Below are positions 1 to 13,052 of a DNA stretch of 64,000 bases, in pieces; the first letter of the stretch is position 1; each line of letters starts with the position of its first letter. The DNA is from Paraspadella gotoi (lineage: Eukaryota > Chaetognatha). The notes beneath the pieces were generated by a model. The model saw only the letters and a program-made list of their open reading frames with translations, searched no databases and was not told where the DNA came from. The DNA is taken from positions 7,442,151 through 7,506,150 of the forward strand of contig CM119264.1 of the NCBI GenBank assembly GCA_051294375.1, read 5' to 3'. The translations under genes were made by a program, and so were the position numbers.

Positions 1-625
1 CGAGTGAGCAGCGGCGGGAAAGAGAGAGATTTTCTCTCTAACCTAGGATGTTTGTGAGTATTTTTAAAAACAAATCTGAGATCTAGAGGGAAAATCATTG
101 TTTGTTTTGCGATGGCACCGACGAACTTTACCCAGGATTTGTTTTCAGGTTTGTTTTTTTTGTTCTTCGTTTTAAAACGTTGAACTTCCAACGTATTCAC
201 CTCTATTTTATTTTTAAATTTTATTGTCAAGCATCTTTATTGAAGTTGAAAATACACGTGATTTGAATGAACAAGTTTTCGCAAGTTCAAATTTTCTCTT
301 AATTTCCCATTTCATTCTTAATGACATTTAAGGTTTTATTATATTCTATTCGCTTTCTCATTTATTTTTTATCGCTTTTCTTCCATCTTTTTCATTTCTT
401 ATGTATTCTCGTTATATTTGTCCCGCCCTTTTTATCGTCTCTTTTGACCTTCAAGTCGGCAACCATCAAACAAAAACGTCTTTGGATCTCTTAATCACCG
501 CAAATGTTTTCTTTTTTATGCTGAACATCTGCTGGATCTGTATCTGTATGATCCTCCTATTTTTTGATAGTATTAATATAATAATATATTTCTACTCAGC
601 AAAAATCCCATCTGTCCATCCACAG
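1..625 (+). repeat. Large repeated unit, fragment
   Basis: Matches 16390-17000 of the full unit (AGGATGTTTGTGAGTATTTT, GCGATGGCACCGAC, CATCAAACAAAAACGTCTTT). No gene seen. Confidence 0.75.
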
Positions 626-1788
626 AGACCAACAGGACCCTTGGCCTTTTGAAGAGACTCCATTCCCAATGTGGGTACAACGGCGACGCGGCCACGGACA
701 CGGACGGAGCGACGACGAGCGATCCAGTGCCTGGCGAGCCCAGTAGAAACTCACTGCGGCCGACACATGTAGGTGCGGTTAAGGAGGAAAAGGGGAGGAA
801 GGTGAGCAAGTGAAGGAGAGAAGAGAGGAGGAGGCAAGCAATGAAGCTTGCAAGTGCTCGGTTTGCGGTAAAACGTAGGCCTGGAAATGAAGGACGGGGA
901 ACGAACCTTTAACAGACATCAGGGATCAAGGGGGAACAATTTGAGGATGCGGAGCATTCAGATGGACATCGTGAATGATTACCATGATCACAAAGCATAC
1001 ATTGATACATACTTGTTGCCGGTTAACTTTATGCCGATTGCAATTGGTTGAAGCTTAACTCTCTGGAGAGCAATCAACCATTGTTTTGCATACGGTACTA
1101 AAAACTCCGTGAGAACAGCCAGTCATTGCACTGCACAGTTTAAGATGAAAAGATATCATGAACCTATATAATATAAACATTTAGAATCTCGTTTGTGCTT
1201 CTATAACAATCGAATATGAAAATTGGTGTCTAAGAAATATTATATGCAATATTTGTAAAAAAAATACTTGTCTTTACTTATTCTATTTATACTTATATTA
1301 ATTTTTTCCTTTTTACTTTATTTATATACTATATATTTTTAATTATACACTCTAGTTTTTATCCATCTTACTTATCCGTCTTCAAAACACCTTATTTAAC
1401 TAGAGTTGGTCCATCCATGCAGCTTGTGATTAACAACAGAAAGATATCTTTACATTTAAAAACAACGAAAACTAATCATAAATCTTAATTCCGAACTTCT
1501 AGCGACGCAAGGGCAATAACAGCAGAGACACTTATGGGTTGATCTACACTTTTTATCCTCTTTTTCTTCTTTTAATTTAATTTCTATTTTTCTTTTTTTC
1601 CTTCTTTTTTTCGTTTTTTCCCGTCATTTAAAAAAAAAAGAAAATTGCCGCGAGCGACACAACGCGGCGTTTTCGCCTCGCGTATTGCTTAAACGGCGCC
1701 CGACGTTCCTACTATGCAAATTCGTGTCACCACCAACGAACCAGGCAACACAGGGGAGCTCGGCCGGCGAATCCTTCTCTCTCCTTCT

Positions 1789-1822
<34 letters not shown>

Positions 1823-2098
1823 CCTCTCTCCCTCTCTCTCTCTCTCTCTCCTTGCTCTCTCTCTCTCTCTCTCCCTCTAAGAAAAGCGCGAAATTTCGAC
1901 GGTCCCTATTTATGGATCTTTCGTTTTTCAGAGGAAGCCGAGGACCTGATGCCGTGGGACAGACTCGGGGCGACGAAAGAATGGGCACTTAGTACAGATG
2001 GGATAGATTGATAAGAAACGGGATGAATGGGATGGAGCAGATGGCCGGGGATTGTTTGACCTAGTCCAGACAGATATACATGCAGCTATATCTGATCC
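626..2098 (-). repeat. Large repeated unit, inverted fragment
   Basis: Reverse-complement match to roughly 17000-18230: the GACCTTGGCTTTGAAGAGAC region near 640-660, GAAGCTTGAAGGAT-like sequence near 840, and the CGCGAAATTTCGA plus GA/CT tract near 1780-1900. The switch of orientation at about 620 is a foldback. Frames here are CT-repeat readthrough. Confidence 0.7.
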
Positions 2099-3128
2099 NN
2101 NNNNNNNNNNNNNNNNNNNNNNNGTTGTTGATCCGATTTTCATCGAGAACCCGTTTTAAGAATCGCGAGGCGAAACGCGCGTTTGNNNNNNNNNNCTGCG
2201 TACTTTTTTCCATTGCTGTTAAAGAACTATAATATGCTCTCTTTATTGTTGTTATATTTCCTTTTTTCCTTTTGATTTTCACAGAAAAAAAAAGAATTGA
2301 TCTTCGAATCTCTTCGCAATTTTTTTGTCAATAAAAATCTTGGCGAGGACGAGACGTCTGGAAAGCAATAAATCAAATCCACGAGAAAAATAAAGTTAAG
2401 TGAAAAGAAAGAAAAAAGAAATTGAAAAGGAAAAAAAGTAAAAAAAGATAAAAACAGAAAATTGGAAAAAAAAGTTGGAAAAAAAAGGACGAAAGCAAAA
2501 TTGAAAATAAAAAAGAAAGGAAGGAGCAAAAATAAAGCTAGAGACAGAAAAGAGCAAGAAAAAAAAAAGGAAGTAAAAAGAGTCGGGAGACTGCGTCCCT
2601 CGCGCCCGAGAGGCTTAACCCCTAAGGAACTTGCTATGATTCGCCATCCATAAGGCAATCAAAGATTCACCCGTGAGTCTCACAAAAGTCCTCCTTTGCT
2701 TTCAAGGATCCCTCACCCTTTCACTAACATCACCCTTTAGATGTAGCTATATCTAAAACTTTGCCCTATTTTCTCAAGGCTGCAGACGTTTATAATTCTT
2801 TCTTGTGTCTTTTTTCGGTTTTAAAAATCGAGTCAATTCGACTAAGGTTTCGTATATAAATTAATTAATGTGCTGATTTAAGTATATTTTCCATATTCTT
2901 TCTAATTCATTTCTATTTATCATCTTATGCAATTCCTCATATTTGTAATCATGCCTCCCCAAAGTCACCATGTTATATTAAATACTCTTTTTTATTGGCT
3001 ACATGTTGTTTCTCACCCAAGGTTTTCTTTTTTATTCTTTTTTTTTTCCTTTTTCTTTCTTTTCTTCTTTTTCACGTCTCACGTTCCTTGAACCCCTGCG
3101 CGTTTTCTGCTAAAAATTCCCATCGGAG

Positions 3129-3171
<43 letters not shown>

Positions 3172-3424
3172 TTTTTCTCTCTCACAGGATGTTTGTGAGT
3201 ATTTTTAAAAAAAATCTGAGATTTAGAGCGAAAATCATTATTTTGTTTTGCGATGGCACCGACAACTCACCCAGGATTTGTTTCCAGGTTTTTTTTTTGT
3301 TCTTCATTTTAAAACGTTTAACGCCAACGTATTCTTTAATATTTGATTTTTAATTTTATGTCAAATTCTTTCCTTGAAGTTGAAAATAACGTGATTTGAA
3401 CATGAACAAGTTTTCGCAAGTTAA

Positions 3425-3962
3425 ATTTCTGTTGAGAGATGCCGTTACTCATCTGTTTTTTTACTCATACAATGATTCCGTTTTCTATCATTTTTGTCTA
3501 CTCAAGCCTAATCTGTGTGCTACTTTCTATGCTCTTTACCTTCATCAACGTTTCACAGAGAGACAATCCACTGAGAGACTTCAGCCCGTCCCAAAAGGCC
3601 TTTTTACGGGGATATTGAAGACATGTTGTCATCAGTCCACATCTTGTCACCAACTGTAGCAGATCATGACGTCCTTGTCACGTGGAACAATAGACTTGTG
3701 GAGTCCCACAACTTCGATACCACAGGCATCTTCGGATGGACTTGTGGACAACTGAACCGGAGCGGTGACAAAGGAGCTGACACCCTCGCCGACATAAGGG
3801 TCTCGCTCAGCTCGCGACGGCGACCACCAAAGGGCGCTGGAATGCGGGCGCGCCCACTTCCGGCGACGAGGGGAAGTTTGACGGCAGTCTCCCCAGTAAT
3901 GGCGCGACGGTCATAGGACGGAGATCGCCCTGGCGAGGGCAGGCTGACTATAGTTCCTCGAC
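3425..3962 (+). other. Copy-specific 540-bp insertion with coding-like composition
   Basis: Present in copy B only; copies A and C run straight through. The base composition is balanced and GC-richer than the surroundings. One frame is open from about 3566 to 3916 and includes ARPKRPFYGDIEDMLSSVHI and DHDVLVTWNNRLVESHNFDT. I recognise no family and see no target duplication or inverted ends. It may be a genuine insertion, an exon lost elsewhere, or a chimeric read. Confidence 0.35.
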
Positions 3963-5204
3963 ATTTTCTCTCATTAATTTCCTCATTTCATTTCTTAATG
4001 ACATTATAAGGGTTTATTATCATTAAGTTATATTCGCTTTCTCATTTATTTTTTATCGCTTTTCTTCCATCTTTTTCGAATTTCGTTATGTATTCTCGTT
4101 ATATTTGTTGCCCGCCCTTTCTTATCGTCCCTCTTTTGAACCTTACATAGTCGGTGCAACCATATCAAACAAAACGTCTTTGGATCTCTTAATCACCGCA
4201 AATGCCTTTTTTTTTTTATTCTGACCACAGTCTGCTGGATCATTTTTTCTGCAGTGCTCATCTAAGATGATCCTCCTATTTTTGATAAGTATTAATTATA
4301 ATATATCCTTCACTCAGCAATAACGATCCCAATCTTATCCATCCATTCGTCCCCATTTCTTTCATCTATCCCATCTGTACCACTTCAGTCCCGATCTATT
4401 CGTCCGCCCGCATCTGTCCCATCACCGCTCCCTGAAAAACGAGATCCATAAAAGGACTCGAAATTTCGCGCTCTTACTTTAGAGAGGCAAGAGAGAGCGA
4501 CGAGGAGGATAGAAAGAGAGAGAGATGAAGAGAGCCAGACGAGCAGAGACCAAGACAGAGGAAGAGATACAGAGAAGTCAAAGTAACAGGTACAGGGTGC
4601 GTGTTGATCCGATTTTCATCGTGAGAACCCCGTTTTTAAGCAAATCGCGGAGGGCGAAACGCGCGTTTGTACGCTCGCGCAATTTTCTTTTTTTTAAATG
4701 ACGGAAAAAAGAAAAAAAAAGAGAAAAAAAAGAAAAATAGAAATTGAATTAAAAAGAAGAAAAAGATAAAAATGTAATCAACTCATAATGTCTCTCTGTT
4801 ATCCCTTGCGTCGCTAAAGCTTCTGAAATTAATTTAATTAGTTTTCTTGTTTTTAAATAAAAATCTTTCTGAGTTAAATCAAAGCTCATGTATGACAACT
4901 CTAGTCAAATAGTTTTGAAGACGATGAAAGATGATAAAAACTAATTATAATTTAAAAAAATATATATATAAATATAAAAGAAAAAATTAATATATATAAA
5001 TAAATAGTAAAACAAGTATTTTTTTTAATATTCATATATATTTCTTGGACCAATTTCATATTCATTGTATAGAAGCATCCAACTAGATTCTAATGTTTAT
5101 ATTATATATTCAATGACTCTTCTTTTTAATACAGTATGCAACAATTTATTCTCTCCCAGAGAGTAAATTTCATAATTGAAATTCTAAAAGTTACCAACAA
5201 GTAT

Positions 5205-5268
5205 GTATCATGTATCATGTATCATGTATCATGTATCATGTATCATGTATCATGTATCATGTATCATT
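5205..5268 (+). repeat. TATCATG heptamer tandem array
   Basis: About nine head-to-tail copies of TATCATG. The array recurs at the same place in the other unit copies (about 7832-7886 and 17893-17955) with different copy number. Confidence 0.95.
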
Positions 5269-5342
5269 TAACATGTCATCTTAATCTCCGCATCCTAATT
5301 GTCCCCTTATCCCTGATGTCTCTTTAAAAGGTTCGTTCCTCC

Positions 5343-5961
5343 NNNNNNNNNNNNNNNNNNNNNNNNNNNNNNNNNNNNNNNNNNNNNNNNNNNNNNNNNN
5401 NNNNNNNNNNNNNNNNNNNNNNNNNNNNNNNNNNNNNNNNNNNNNNNNNNNNNNNNNNNNNNNNNNNNNNNNNNNNNNNNNNNNNNNNNNNNNNNNNNNN
5501 NNNNNNNNNNNNNNNNNNNNNNNNNNNNNNNNNNNNNNNNNNNNNNNNNNNNNNNNNNNNNNNNNNNNNNNNNNNNNNNNNNNNNNNNNNNNNNNNNNNN
5601 NNNNNNNNNNNNNNNNNNNNNNNNNNNNNNNNNNNNNNNNNNNNNNNNNNNNNNNNNNNNNNNNNNNNNNNNNNNNNNNNNNNNNNNNNTGATAGTCTCT
5701 TCAAAGCCAAGGTCCTTCTCTTTCCTCCTTCTCTTCCTCCTCCTCTTCCTCACAGTCTTCCTCTTAAAACTCTTTAAAATCTATTCTTTCTTTCCTCCTC
5801 TTCCTTCGCCCTCTCTTTCCAGTAACCCTGACCCAAATCTCCGTTGTCCCCACGGTCTCTTNNNNNNNNNNNNNNNNNNNNNNNNNNNNNNNNNNNNNNN
5901 NNNNNNNNNNNNNNNNNNNNNNNNNNNNNNNNNNNNNNNNNNNNNNNNNNNNNNNNNNNNN
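5343..5961. other. Assembly gaps (347 N and 100 N) around a 172-bp unit fragment
   Basis: N runs at 5343-5689 and 5862-5961; 5690-5861 matches 18220-18375. Other gaps: 2099-2123, 2186-2195, 21211-21235, 21579-21603, 23297-23409, 23554-23578, 30780-30804, 30929-30953 and 34786-34810. Confidence 0.98.
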
Positions 5962-8794
5962 TGCGGATTTAAGTGTATATTTCCATATATTCTTTCTACA
6001 TATCATTTCTATTTTTTAATATATCATCTATGCAACTCCTCAATATTTGTAATCATGCCATCCCCAAGTCACCATGTTTATATATTAAAATACTCATTGT
6101 TTTATCGCTACATGTTGTTCTCATCACCAAGGTTTTCTTTCTTATTCTTTTTTTTTTCCTTTTCTTCTTTCTTCTTTTTCACGTCTCACGTTCCTTGAAC
6201 CCCTGCCGTTTTCTGCTAAAAATTCCCATCGGAGAATCTCTCCTCTCGTCATCTCTCTCTCTCCTCTCTCTCTCTCCTCGTCATCTCTCTCTCATCTCTC
6301 GTCGTCTCTCTCCTCTGTTCGTCTTTGTTTCCATCTCCCTAGGATCGTTTGTGAGTATTTTAAAAAACAATCCTGAGATCTAGAAGAGGAAATCACTGTT
6401 TGTTTTGCCATGGCAACCGACGGGAAACTTTACCCGGATTTGTTTTCACTGTTAGTTGTTTTTTTTTGTTTCTTGCGTTTAAAAACGTTGAACTCTCCAT
6501 ACGTATTCACCTCCTATTATTATTTTTAAATTTTACTTGTCAAGGCATCTTTTATTGAAGTTGAAAATACACGTGATTTGAAATGACAGGGTTTATCGCA
6601 AGTGTCAAATTTTCCTCTTAAATTTCCCATTTCATTCTTAATGACATTTTACGGTTTTAATTATATTCTATATGCTTTCCTCAATTTATTTTTTAATCGC
6701 CTTTATCTTCCATCTTTTTCAATTTTTATGTATTCTCGTTAATTTCAGTCCCGCCTTTTTAAGTCGTCTCTATCTGACTTCAAGTCGGCAACCATCAAAC
6801 AAAAACGTCTTTGGAGTCTCTTAATCAACCAGCAAATTGTCTTTCTTTTTATGTCTGCTGACATCTGCTGGATCTGTTACTGTATGATCCATACCTATTT
6901 TTTTGAAGTATTAATATAATGTAATATATTTCTACTCAGACAAATCCCGATCTGTCCATCCCATTCGTCCCATCTTCTTTCATATCCCATCTGTACTAGT
7001 CGCCATCTTCGGTCGCCCTCATCTTGCCCCATCCCCTCCTGAAAAACGAGATCCATAGGACCTCGTATAATTTCGCGGCCTACTTAGTAGCGAGAAAGAG
7101 AAGAGAGAGAAGATGAGAGGAAGAGGATGAGAGAGAAAGGAGAAGAGATGAGAGAGAGAGAGGCGAGAAGAGAGAGAGAGATTCGTCGCGGGCTCCTGTT
7201 TCCGGTCGTGGTGATCCGATTTTTCATCTGATTAGAACCCGATTTTTAAAATTAGATATCGCTGAGACGAAACGCGCCGTTTTGTCGCTCGCGCAATTTT
7301 CTTTTTTTAAATGACGGAAAAAGAAAAAAAAAGAGAAAAAAAAAAGAAAATTAGAAATTGAATTAAAAAGAAGAAAAGATAAAATATATTCTAATCGCTC
7401 ATAATTGTCTCTCTGTTTATCTTGCGTTCGCTAAAGCTCTGAAAATTAATTTAATTAGTTTTCTTGTTTTTAAATAAAAATCTTTCTGAGTTAAATCAAA
7501 GCTCATGTATGACAACTCTACGTTAAATAGTTTTTGAAGACGATGAAAGATGAATAAAACTAATTATAATTAAAAAAATATATATTATAAATATAAAAGA
7601 AAAAATTAATATATAAAATAATAGTAAAAAAGTAATTTTTTTAATCATTCATATATATTTCTCTTGGGACCAATGTTCATATTCATTGTATAGAAGCATC
7701 CAAACTAGATTCTAATGTTTATATTATTATATTCAGTGACTCTTTCTTTTAATACAGTATGCAACAATTTATTCTCTCCCAAGAAGTAAATTTCATAATT
7801 GTAAATTCTAAAAGTTACCAAACAAGTATCAGTATCATGTATAGTATCATGTATCATGTATCATGTATCATGTATCATGTATCATTACATACATGTCATC
7901 TTAATCTCCGCATCCTAAATGTTCCCTATTATCCCTGATGTTCTTTAAAAGGTTCGTTCCTCCCTTCATTTCCACCAGCTAAACGTTTACCAGCGGGCAA
8001 CGATCCTTCAAGCTTCATTGCTTCCCTCTCCTCTCTTCTCTCCCTTCACTTCTCACCTTCCTCCCCTTTTTCTTACCCTAGATGTTCCCCGCAGTGATTT
8101 CCTACTCTCGCAGCATCCCGTCCGTCGCTCCGTCCGTCCGTCCGTCCGTTTGTACCAATGATAGTCTCTTCAAAGCCAAGGTCCCTTCTCTTCCTCTTCT
8201 CTTCCTCCTCCTCTTCTCACCAGTCTTCTCTAAAACTCTTAAAATCTATTCTTTCTTCCTCCTCTTCCTTCGCCCTCTCTTTCCAGTAACCCTGACCCAA
8301 ATCTCCGTTGTTCCCCACGGTCTCTTCAAAAGCCATCTCTCCCCAACGCCCCACACTCCACAACGACCCACTCCGGCCGACACCCAAACTCTACCGTCAC
8401 GCGAAGCTCTTACTGTGCTCTTACCGCCCGACGAGTCTTCGAGTCTTTATTTTTTTTGGTTCTTTTTCTTTTTCTTCGTTGAAACGTGAGAAAGTTTGTT
8501 ACGATCGCCGCCGACAGAAAAAAATCCGGTCTTCAACAATTCAGACAAAAGACGAACGGGACTTTTCGCTTCCATTTCAGGGACGTAAATTATCACTCCC
8601 GTACTTTGTTCCTTGTGGTTTTAAAATTTTTTTAATTGGAAGAAAGTCGAGTCTCGAATTAATTTTTTGGTCGCTCTTTCAACCCCACTTCGACAATATC
8701 TACGGTTCTTCCGTTACCTAATTCTTCGCCATTCATTCTTTCTCCTCGCCCTTTTTTTTTTGGCGCTCATAAAAAAAAGGTTTTTTTTTGGCCT

Positions 8795-8923
8795 GACGAT
8801 CACTTCAAATATGACGACGATATAAATAACGACGACGACGATTTTGATCCCGATTTTGATCCGACGTCAAGAGAAATCTTCTGGCAAAAATTCAATAATG
8901 ATCGAAGGGAAATTGCTGAATGA
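8795..8923 (+). CDS. Possible terminal exon, Asp-rich (DDHFKYDDDINN...)
   Basis: An open stretch of 42 codons ending TGA: Asp/Phe-rich with DDDDFDPDFDPTSREIF, then WQKFNNDRREIAE. The equivalent in copy A (18828-18957) keeps most of the sequence but single-base changes break the frame after YDDEYQ. No clear acceptor: it follows an A/T homopolymer. Family unknown. Confidence 0.2.
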   Translation, partial: DDHFKYDDDINNDDDDFDPDFDPTSREIFWQKFNNDRREIAE

Positions 8924-8989
8924 AACACAACTAAAACACGACACAGTGTCGCTGACAATAGGTTGAAGACAAGGACAGCGTAAATTTCT

Positions 8990-9246
8990 AACTCGACGCG
9001 AGGACACTTTTCGAAATCAAAATGCTAATGTGAGACTCGGCCTGAGAAACATAGAGAGTCCCGACAAAGGGACGACTGGGGGCGTGACTTTTCTCGGCGA
9101 GGGTCGCGAGGAGCTTGTCCCCGCGGGTCGCGGACGGAGGGATCGAGGTCGGCAGGTCGAGGTTCGCAGGCATGGTCGAGTTTCGGCAGGGTCGAGGGTC
9201 GGTCGATCGCCACGCACATCGTCGAAGAGCGTCGCCCGCAAATCAA
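8990..9246 (-). other. GC-rich, possibly coding stretch interrupted by the MITE
   Basis: CpG-rich sequence continuing past the MITE at 9871-9960. On the minus strand one frame reads DLPTSIPPSATRGDKLLATL; PTSIPPSATRGDKLL is kept in copy A (19203-19140), which argues weakly for coding. Indels scatter the rest over three frames. Not recognised. Confidence 0.2.
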
Positions 9247-9254
9247 ATGGAGAC

Positions 9255-9862
9255 TAAGGCGTAGTAAAAATTTCTAAATTTAACTTTAATTAAAATTCAA
9301 AAGTGAGGAAACGAACAATATTATATTAATGAACATTTATGTAATAAAAAATTTATAATAAATTTTACAATTTACGCAGTAGGCCATATTTATACTAGTA
9401 CTAAATCAATAAATGTTTAAAATTTCAAAACAGTTTTTTGTAAGATTTTTTTGCAGATTTGGATTCGTCATAAAAGTTGATAAAAAGAAATATAACTCTT
9501 TTTAAAAAATTCCTTCATTAAGTGGGTAAAAAATTAGAAAAAGCTATATTTTAAGCTGAAAATTAACTTTTTATATATTAAATATAGTTTTTTTTAATTT
9601 TTAACCACTTAATGAAAGAATTTTTAAAAATGATTTATATTTTTTTTTAACAACTTTTGACGAGGAATTCAAATCTGCAATCAAAATTAAGATAAGCTTA
9701 TTTTGAAATTTTTCGATTTTATAAGGATAGTACTATGATATAATATAGCCTACTGCGAAAATTAAAAAACATAAAATAATTTTTTTACAAATATATGTTC
9801 ACTGATGGTATGTTGTTCATAATTGACTTAGAATTTTCGTATGTAACTTTCACTACGCCTTA
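9255..9862. mobile_element. Palindromic MITE with 8-bp target duplication, copy 1
   Basis: Ends are TAAGGCGTAGT and ACTACGCCTTA; the whole 608 bp folds as an inverted repeat centred near 9560 (for instance GCAGATTTGGATTCGTC on one side and its complement near 9665 on the other). Flanked by ATGGAGAC at 9247-9254 and 9863-9870. An 8-bp duplication suggests hAT mobilisation. The insertion splits a GC-rich, possibly coding stretch. Confidence 0.75.
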
Positions 9863-10785
9863 ATGGAGACCCCGACTGGCGACGACGTCGTCAGTCATTC
9901 ATAATCGCCGCAGATCCCATCTCTTCTCTCCGAATCCCCGCGAGAGGGCGATCATAAAATGCGTTGGGAGATGAAGAGATGGGGGAGAGATGGGGAAGAG
10001 ATGGGGGAAGAGATGGTGAGGGCACAGTGAAGAAATGAGGAGAGAATGGGGAAGATGTGGGAAGGGAAAGAGAAGTTAGGAAGGAAGAAGAGTGAAATTC
10101 ACGGGAATGAGGGGAAGGAAGAACTGCCATGGGTTTATAATAGACTAACAGTGAATTGAAGAAGTTTAAAAAAACAAAAGGCAGATTTGAAAAATTAAAC
10201 CGACCGACTGGAAAGGGATCAGAGTGAATGGGGCAGGGAAGAGCAGAGCGTCGGGTTTGGCCCCAATCGAATCCAAGGCCAATAAACGAATTGAGGCCAT
10301 CTGAGCAATTGCGGTCGTATGTTTCATTGCAACCTTTGATGGGATTTGCGCGGGCAATTGTTTCTGGCGTTTGTGACGCTGGATCCGTGATAGCGTCGGC
10401 AATTGCGAGATTTATCCAGTTTGCGATAAGCAAAGGGATAATTACTAAGATTTGGGAGGCGAAATGGAGATGGTAACTTCTTTTAATATAGTTAATAGCT
10501 GCATGCATGCATAAAGTGAAGTTTAATAAAGTTTAAAAATTATAGTCATCGTTTTGTAAACATTAATGATTTAAAAATAATTTAAAAATAAACTGATAAT
10601 ACGTCAACATTTCGATCATTTCAATGGGGTTGACAGTTATATTTGCCGACTGCCATGGCAATAGTTATCGCGAAATTATTTCGTTCGAGATCGAAATGGT
10701 AATAGAGAAATGATGGCGTCCCCGATGGCAATTGCTATGGCGGGTTTAGTAGAAGACGACGACTCGGATGGAGAAAAATTGAGGG

Positions 10786-10818
<33 letters not shown>

Positions 10819-10833
10819 AGAGACGACGACGAC
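10786..10833 (+). repeat. (GAC)n microsatellite
   Basis: Trinucleotide tract near the end of copy C; equivalent at 20886-20937 in copy A. Confidence 0.95.
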
Positions 10834-10885
10834 ATGATTGAAGGAAGGACGGAATGGAAGCGACCGAAGGAAATCAATCGAGGCC

Positions 10886-13021
10886 GAAGGACGCTTTGTA
10901 TTTTTTTTTCTCATATGTTTTTGTCAGCCATGCGTCGATCGCGTCATCATCGTCATCATCGTCATCTTAAATACAGTTCTGATTTTTTAAAAAATGAGAT
11001 AGTTCTGATGACTCTTTTTCCGTGCCGAATCCATAATTCCACGGCCCTTTATTATAATGTTGTCGCCTTAATTCCAGTTTGTTAAACGTTTCTTCCGCTT
11101 TTAAATTTTCTTATTAATCGAGCTAGGTCATGCCTTCAATCTCCCAATCCAGCAGTAAACAGAGAGGTCGCAGTCATACCGGCGTGCCGGCGCTCTCCTC
11201 TCTCTCGTGTCTTCTCACGTCTCACGAAGCTCTTGACGTGCGCTCACCTCATCAGTCCTGTTAACGGCGAAATCTCGCTAATCTATCTCTATCCGGATCG
11301 TCATCAGCCGTCTCGTCTCTCCGCCATGTCTTCTCCGTCTCCCTCTCTCATCCTCTTCACTGGCTACTCCGCCTTTGATAAATTGAAGAATTTCTCTCAA
11401 ATTTATTCCCTCCCTTTCTCTGTTGCAGTGATCATATTTAAAAGAGAGAGGAAAAGACACGCAAAATTTTTTTTTATTCCGAAATATTTAATTTTGAAAA
11501 ATCTTGAACTTAAAACAAATCTAAAAATTTTTTGAACATCTGCTGATCTGCAAAGTCAAGACGCAAAATCAACTTTCCCTGCCATTCACGAACATTAAAA
11601 GTTAACAACATCTCGAGAACCGACCTCTAAAGGCCGAAGGATTTTTTAAAACGAAAAATAGAATTCATTGAAAAGAAACAAATATAAAAGTAAAGGGAAA
11701 GAAGTAGAGTGGGGAAAAGACAAAAGAGTAGTGACAATTAATCTCAGTCGGAGGCAAAACAACTGGAGGTTTCCGACAGAAATAGCATAAAAGGAGGCGT
11801 GAGGAAGATTAATCTCATATGTCAGGAAGTGTAGGCTTTCACTTTTATGCCGGCAAGAGCAGAGAACTCTGGGAGAAGACGATTGCTGATCGTGAAAAAA
11901 GGAAAGTGCTGCAATGAATCTTGTTAAACATATTGGTGTTGGAGTAGTGTTACTTTTACAGAGAATCTGAATGAAATTAAATAATAATACAATTAAATAT
12001 GAATAAGATTATTCTTTATCTCTCAGTGCCAAGATAATAAACGGAATTATCGTAGAGCCCTGCATGCCTCTGTTAAGTCACAGACTTGGTCACCAGTCTA
12101 TAGTCATTTTCTTCATGGCTCTAGGTCTGAAGATGAACCACCCAGAGCACCATCCTCCCCTGCTGGCCTGTTCAATACATTTTTAATGTATACCTAGGTT
12201 ATTCGAAATTTTTACTGAAAGGACCAGTCGGTCCTCATCGTCATAGAAGCTACGAGAAATGCCGCGCCAAGAGTCCGGACTTTTAGCGCAAAGTCCAGAA
12301 ACAAAAAAAAAGAAAAACCAATAAGAAGTGGCAAAGAAAAGCGGTGGAACTCGAGAGCATCGAAACGACAAACGCCCACTCGAGGGACGTCGGATAATAC
12401 TACTGTATATATAGTATATTCGAACAGCGCGGTTTATCGTGATTTGAAAGACCACACATTTTCACTCATGAAAAGTGACCAACCGGAGTGACCCGTCGCG
12501 CAAAATGAAAAAGAAAGAAAAAGGAAGACACATTTAAACCTTCCGCCGCATAGCACACGGTAGAGGTTAAAAAGAGAATAAGCAGAACTGTAGGCGAAAG
12601 ACATACATATGATACAGACAAGCAAAAAAAAAAGGCTGAGATGGCACAGAAGGCTCCGAATGGCAAAATAGCGGACACCCGAACCAGTGGGTGCGCCGAC
12701 AGCAGTCGTGCCTTATTTTTTTTCGAGGGACTTAATGACTTTGTTTTTGTTTTTAATACGGAGGTCAAAGTCTTTCTCTGATGGGATCCCTTCAGGGCTC
12801 ACGACATCGAATGTCGGACACGCGGTCGCAGGGAGAGCATGGCTCCTCTCATCTTTGCCCTAATCAGCAGTTGTCTCTACGCTCAGCTGGCGCGAAATAT
12901 GATTGGATTGTAATGTATTGAAATACTTTTAAACTGTAAAGTATATGGGTCGCGTGTCTTTAGTGGAGATTCATGTACAATAAGAAAAACAAATAGACGG
13001 AAGCAACGGGGCAGAGAAGAA

Positions 13022-13052
<31 letters not shown>

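Larger units (their letters stand above)
2196..5342 (+). repeat. Large repeated unit, copy B
   Basis: Starts CTGCGTACTTTTTTCCATTG, exactly at a 10-N gap, and follows copy A (15371 onward) to CTTTAAAAGGTTCGTTCCTCC at a 347-N gap. It carries a 540-bp insertion (3425-3962). No gene recognised outside that insertion. Short unit pieces also lie at 2124-2185 and 5690-5861. Confidence 0.8.
5962..10885 (+). repeat. Large repeated unit, copy C
   Basis: Begins in mid-unit (equivalent to 16066) and matches copy A to AGGAAATCAATCGA, after which the two diverge. Indels against copy A occur every few tens of bases. Contains the MITE at 9255 and candidate coding stretches at 8795 and 8990. Confidence 0.8.

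Noticed and set aside
1685-2011. Frames of 90-108 codons on both strands
   Set aside because: They are read-through of a CT/GA microsatellite (SLSLSL or ERERER); no splice or codon support.
5205-5268. CRISPR-like array
   Set aside because: TATCATG copies are contiguous with no spacers, and this is a eukaryotic genome.
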